From the NCBI GenBank assembly GCA_016867055.1, contig VGKN01000045.1:1-8800 (forward strand): 8,800 bases of DNA. Reading direction: 5' to 3'. The notes under the pieces are model-generated. The model was not told where the DNA came from, searched no databases, and saw only the letters and a program-made list of their open reading frames with translations. The translations under genes and the position numbers were made by a program. The first letter of the stretch is position 1, and the number at the start of each line of letters is the position of its first letter. Shown here piece after piece: positions 5,978 through 8,800 of this stretch. The stretch is from Candidatus Omnitrophota bacterium. GTDB lineage: Bacteria; Omnitrophota; Koll11; VGKN01.

Positions 5978-6028
5978 ATGCCCTTGTCTATTTAAAAATA
6001 AAAGATGCTTATTAACAAGGGCATTTTT
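5978..6028 (+). terminator. Rho-independent terminator downstream of the small membrane protein gene
   Basis: ATGCCCTTGT (5978-5987) pairs perfectly over ten bases with ACAAGGGCAT (6015-6024), closing a 27-base A+T-rich loop. TTTTT (6024-6028) follows, then AATTTT. The long loop is unusual but the stem and T-run are standard. There is no matching T-run on the other strand, so it acts only on rightward transcription. It separates this unit from nrdJ. Confidence 0.7.
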
Positions 6029-6070
6029 AATTTTATGTCCGTAAAAACAACTCACCAAAGACTAACTAAT

Positions 6071-6116
6071 ATACCATATGTAGTTATTTTTTTGTTTAAT
6101 TCCCTAAATGTTGTAT
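6071..6116. promoter_or_regulatory. Two candidate NrdR boxes upstream of the nrdJ promoter
   Basis: The NrdR-box consensus is ACACWATATATWGTGT. ATACCATATGTAGTTA (6071-6086) and TCCCTAAATGTTGTAT (6101-6116) each match it at 11 of 16 positions and at 8 of 10 in the core, including the C and G that bound the core. They start 30 bp apart, about three helical turns on the same face; known tandem boxes are usually spaced 31-32 bp. NrdR is the ATP/dATP-sensing repressor of ribonucleotide reductase genes. Matches and spacing are visible; the role is inferred from the gene downstream. Confidence 0.45.
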
Positions 6117-6121
6117 TCTGC

Positions 6122-6150
6122 TTGACAATGTTGTCAATTTATAGTATAAG
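6122..6150 (+). promoter_or_regulatory. nrdJ promoter with a perfect 16-bp palindrome on the -35 element
   Basis: A perfect -35 TTGACA (6122-6127) and TATAAG (6145-6150) are 17 bp apart. The -35 forms the left arm of TTGACAATGTTGTCAA (6122-6137), two seven-base inverted arms around TG. A repressor bound there would block RNA polymerase. The transcript should begin near 6157, leaving a leader of only about 26 bases, too short for a cobalamin riboswitch. Confidence 0.65.
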
Positions 6151-6182
6151 AAACAACTGTTAATTATAGGAGGATAGATTAG

Positions 6183-8432
6183 ATGGAATTATCATTCAAT
6201 ATAACCACAATAAAATTGTCGCCTAATGCTTTGAAGGTGTTCAAAAAGAGATATTTGAAAAAAGATGAAAATGGCAATGTCGTGGAGACACCTGAGGATA
6301 TGTTTGGACGTGTTGCAAGAAACATTGCCTGCGCAGACCTTATTTATGAGCCCGATAAGGATATCTCAAAGACAGAGGAAGAGTTTTACAGGATAATGGC
6401 CTCCCTGGAGTTTCTTCCAAATTCTCCCACCCTGATGAATGCGGGAAGAGACCTTCAACAACTTTCAGCATGTTTTGTGTTGCCTGTTGAGGATTCTATG
6501 GAGAGTATATTTGAGGCGATAAAGAACACAGCTCTTATCCATAAGAGTGGCGGCGGAACAGGGTTTTCCTTTTCAAGGGTAAGACCAAAAAATGATGTGG
6601 TGCAGACGACGAAGGGCATTTCAAGTGGCCCCGTTTCTTTTATGACGGTCTTTGATTCGGCAACAGAGGCCATAAAACAGGGTGGCACAAGGCGCGGCGC
6701 TAACATGGGGATACTTAGGGTAGATCATCCCGACATACTTGAGTTTATAAATGTCAAGGCATCCGGCAGTGTTATGAATAATTTCAATATCTCCGTTGGA
6801 TTAACCCGTGAATTTATGGAGGCTCTGGAGAAAAATTTGGATTACGATCTAATAAATCCAAGAACAAAAAAAATATCCGGCAGGCTAAATTCCAGAAAGG
6901 TATTTGACTTGATAGTAGAAAATGCCTGGAAAAATGGAGACCCTGGAATTATATTCATGGATAAGCTTAATGAGGCCAATCCCACACCAAAACTCGGAGA
7001 GATAGAATCCACCAATCCCTGTGGAGAACAACCCCTTCTTCCTTATGAGTCATGCAATCTTGGTTCAATAAATTTGGTTAAAGTGGTAAACAACAACTCC
7101 ATAGATTATAATAAACTCTCGTATCTCGTAAAAACAGCTGTCCATTTTCTGGATAATGTTATTGATATGAATAGATACCCTTTAAAGAAAATAGAGGATA
7201 TGACAAAGGCTAATAGGAAGATAGGCCTTGGCGTTATGGGGTTTGCGGACATGCTTATTCGTTTGGGAATTCCATATAATTCCGAGGAAGCAATTGCCTT
7301 TTCTGAGGAGATTATGGGTTTTATATCAAAGGAGGCAAGGCTTGCCTCATGTGAGCTTGCCTCAAAGAGAGGCGTCTTCCCAAATTTTAAAGATAGTATA
7401 TACAATAACAACGGAGATTTAAGGCTCCGCAATGCTACCACCACCACCATTGCACCTACCGGCACCTTAAGTATAATTGCTGACTGCTCAAGTGGAATAG
7501 AGCCATTATTTGCCATCTCCTATACAAGAAATGTCTTAGATAATGATGAGCTTGCGGAGGTGCATAGCTATTTTAAGGAAGTAGCGGAGAAAGAGGGTTT
7601 CTATTCGGATGAACTTATGAGGGAGATAGCAAAAAGAGGTTCTATAAAAGACTTTGATATAATTCCCCAGAGAGTAAGGCAGGTTTTTGTGACCGCCCAC
7701 GATATAACTCCTATATGGCACATAAAAATGCAGGCGGCATTTCAAAGGTTTACTGATAATGCGGTGTCTAAGACTGTAAATTTTCCTCATACTGCCACCA
7801 CCAAGGACGTAGACGAGGTATATCTTTTGGCGTATAAACTTGGTTGTAAGGGTGTGACTATATATAGGGATAGAAGCAGGGATAAGCAGGTTTTAAATAT
7901 AGACAATAAACAACCAAAAGAGTCATATAGTAGAATATCTCCAAAGCCGAGACCTAACATTACTACAGGCACAACCACGAAGATTGGCACTGGCTGCGGA
8001 AATCTTTATATAATCCTAAATGTAGATAATGAGGGACAACCCTTTGAGCTATTTACCCAGATGGGAAAGGCGGGTGGTTGTGCCGCAAGTCAACTTGAGG
8101 CAATAGGTAGACTCGTCTCCCTTGCCTTCAGAAGCGGAATAGACATTAAATCTATAATAGAACAACTCTCAGGTATAAGATGTCCCTCGCCCTCTTGGGA
8201 GAAGGGGGGAAGGATATTTTCCTGCGCAGATGCAATTGCAAGGGTTATAGAAAGGCAGTTTATAAAGAGTAAGACTAATGTTCAAGATAAACCACAGACG
8301 CTTGATTATCCTCAACCAAAGAATAATAACAAGTTTGGCAATGTAGTCGGCGTATGCCCTGACTGTGGCAGCTCTCTACAACACGAAGAGGGTTGCGTGG
8401 TCTGTTACTCCTGCGGTTTCTCAAAGTGTTAG
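6183..8432 (+). CDS. nrdJ: Adenosylcobalamin-dependent (class II) ribonucleotide reductase
   Basis: This 749-residue enzyme reduces ribonucleotides to deoxyribonucleotides using a B12-generated thiyl radical, independent of oxygen. The ten-stranded barrel carries every expected catalytic residue: Cys97 (LSACF) and Cys291 (ESCNLGS) as the redox pair, and Asn278, Cys280 (radical cysteine) and Glu282 in [15 protein letters not shown] (121-130), [11 protein letters not shown] (166-176) and APTGTLS (424-430) are also present. No N-terminal ATP-cone precedes the core. A TSCPD-type domain follows (about 590-695; [23 protein letters not shown]). Then comes a tail with Cys725, 728, 738, 741, 744 and 749, a zinc ribbon plus a likely thiol shuttle ending CYSCGFSKC. 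Length is normal for this subfamily. AGGAGG (6168-6173) lies nine bases before ATG. It needs no NrdB-type subunit. dcd follows after 10 bp, so the two are probably co-transcribed. Confidence 0.97.
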   Translation: MELSFNITTIKLSPNALKVFKKRYLKKDENGNVVETPEDMFGRVARNIACADLIYEPDKDISKTEEEFYRIMASLEFLPNSPTLMNAGRDLQQLSACFVLPVEDSMESIFEAIKNTALIHKSGGGTGFSFSRVRPKNDVVQTTKGISSGPVSFMTVFDSATEAIKQGGTRRGANMGILRVDHPDILEFINVKASGSVMNNFNISVGLTREFMEALEKNLDYDLINPRTKKISGRLNSRKVFDLIVENAWKNGDPGIIFMDKLNEANPTPKLGEIESTNPCGEQPLLPYESCNLGSINLVKVVNNNSIDYNKLSYLVKTAVHFLDNVIDMNRYPLKKIEDMTKANRKIGLGVMGFADMLIRLGIPYNSEEAIAFSEEIMGFISKEARLASCELASKRGVFPNFKDSIYNNNGDLRLRNATTTTIAPTGTLSIIADCSSGIEPLFAISYTRNVLDNDELAEVHSYFKEVAEKEGFYSDELMREIAKRGSIKDFDIIPQRVRQVFVTAHDITPIWHIKMQAAFQRFTDNAVSKTVNFPHTATTKDVDEVYLLAYKLGCKGVTIYRDRSRDKQVLNIDNKQPKESYSRISPKPRPNITTGTTTKIGTGCGNLYIILNVDNEGQPFELFTQMGKAGGCAASQLEAIGRLVSLAFRSGIDIKSIIEQLSGIRCPSPSWEKGGRIFSCADAIARVIERQFIKSKTNVQDKPQTLDYPQPKNNNKFGNVVGVCPDCGSSLQHEEGCVVCYSCGFSKC

Positions 8433-8442
8433 CAAGACGCGT

Positions 8443-8800
8443 ATGTCAGTTAAGCCTGATACCTGGATAGAGAAGATGGCGCGGGAATACGAGATGATAA
8501 AACCCTTCTCTAAAGACCGCATAGTCAAACGTAAAATCTCTTCTGGTCTTTCCTCATACGGATATGACATAAGTTTAGCAGATGAGTTCAGATTTTTGAA
8601 AAAAGGTATTACCTTAGTTGACCCAAAGCATATAAAAGAGACTGATTTTATAACCCAGAAACTGGATTTTTGTGTAATTCCGCCAAGTTCTTTTATCCTT
8701 GCAAGGTCTAAAGAGTATTTTAGAATTCCAAGAAATATTATTACTATTTGCTTGGGAAAATCTACCTATGCAAGGTGTGGGGTAATAGTCAATGTCACGC
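8443..8800 (+). CDS. dcd: dCTP deaminase, 5' part; gene continues beyond the window
   Basis: The first 119 residues of a dCTP deaminase are visible; it converts dCTP to dUTP, feeding thymidylate synthesis. MSVKPDTWIEKMAREYEMIKPF, then GLSSYGYDISLADEFRF (35-51), IPPSSFILARSKEYFRIP (79-96) and GKSTYARCGVIVNVT (105-119) match the Dcd/dUTPase-fold family. Ser107 and Arg111 in KSTYAR correspond to the conserved active-site Ser and Arg of the RSSLAR loop in E. coli Dcd. The N-terminus is of the longer subtype seen in many non-proteobacterial Dcd proteins. Whether it also hydrolyses dUTP cannot be decided without the C-terminal half. The ATG at 8443 fits the family start; there is no clear Shine-Dalgarno, so translation may depend on coupling to nrdJ, which ends 10 bp upstream. 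The pairing with nrdJ makes biochemical sense as a dNTP-supply operon. Confidence 0.95.
   Translation, partial: MSVKPDTWIEKMAREYEMIKPFSKDRIVKRKISSGLSSYGYDISLADEFRFLKKGITLVDPKHIKETDFITQKLDFCVIPPSSFILARSKEYFRIPRNIITICLGKSTYARCGVIVNVT

Noticed and set aside
6151..6182. Cobalamin riboswitch in front of nrdJ
   Set aside because: It would be plausible for a B12-dependent enzyme, but the leader from the predicted start to the ATG is only about 26 bases and no B12-box-like sequence was seen.
7436..7458. Run of ACC triplets in nrdJ
   Set aside because: It encodes the run of threonines just before the conserved APTGTLS motif, where threonines are expected. It is not a separate repeat element.
7106..7516. 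136-codon open frame on the minus strand within nrdJ
   Set aside because: It lies wholly antisense to a well-conserved part of the reductase, has no sensible ribosome binding site and its translation resembles no family.
1..8800. A dedicated new defence, CRISPR or biosynthetic system
   Set aside because: All genes except the DUF1015 gene and three small ones are core housekeeping genes, and no regular repeat-spacer array, tRNA, rRNA, integrase or transposase was seen.

Overview
The window is an ordinary-looking stretch of a bacterial chromosome, A+T-rich, with every recognisable gene on the + strand. Codon choice leans to ATA, AGA/AGG, AAA and TTA. Gene content, the Dcd subtype, a 68-residue two-helix membrane protein and overall style suggest an uncultured Gram-negative-type lineage such as Candidatus Omnitrophota. 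That placement is an inference from memory of similar proteins; no taxonomic marker is present.

Layout. (1) 2-1057: 3' part of dnaK. (2) 1055-1263: a 205-bp MITE-like insert with perfect 14-bp terminal inverted repeats and flanking TA, sitting exactly between dnaK and dnaJ. (3) 1268-3121: dnaJ, an FmdB-type zinc-ribbon gene and a VanZ-like membrane protein gene, probably one transcript. (4) 3222-4487: a DUF1015-family protein. (5) 4488-4708: a gene-free stretch with several inverted repeats, ending in a promoter and a hairpin over the ribosome binding site of accD. (6) 4709-5560: accD. (7) 5646-6028: a self-contained unit of promoter, strong ribosome binding site, small membrane protein gene and one or two intrinsic terminators. 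(8) 6071-8800: a well-defined promoter with operator-like repeats driving nrdJ (B12-dependent ribonucleotide reductase), followed after 10 bp by dcd (dCTP deaminase), which runs off the window.

How the genes work together. DnaK and DnaJ form the Hsp70 folding machine; GrpE and HrcA are not in view. AccD is the beta subunit of the acetyl-CoA carboxylase carboxyltransferase, for fatty acid synthesis. NrdJ and Dcd form a dNTP-supply pair: NrdJ makes deoxyribonucleotides and Dcd turns dCTP into dUTP, the precursor for thymidylate.

No gene-free stretch exceeds 300 bases. There is no CRISPR array, tRNA, rRNA, transposase gene or obvious new defence system. The most interesting signals are small and non-coding: the MITE-like insert that separates dnaK from dnaJ, the operator array upstream of nrdJ (two NrdR-box-like sites plus a perfect 16-bp palindrome on the -35 element), and the hairpin over the accD start.
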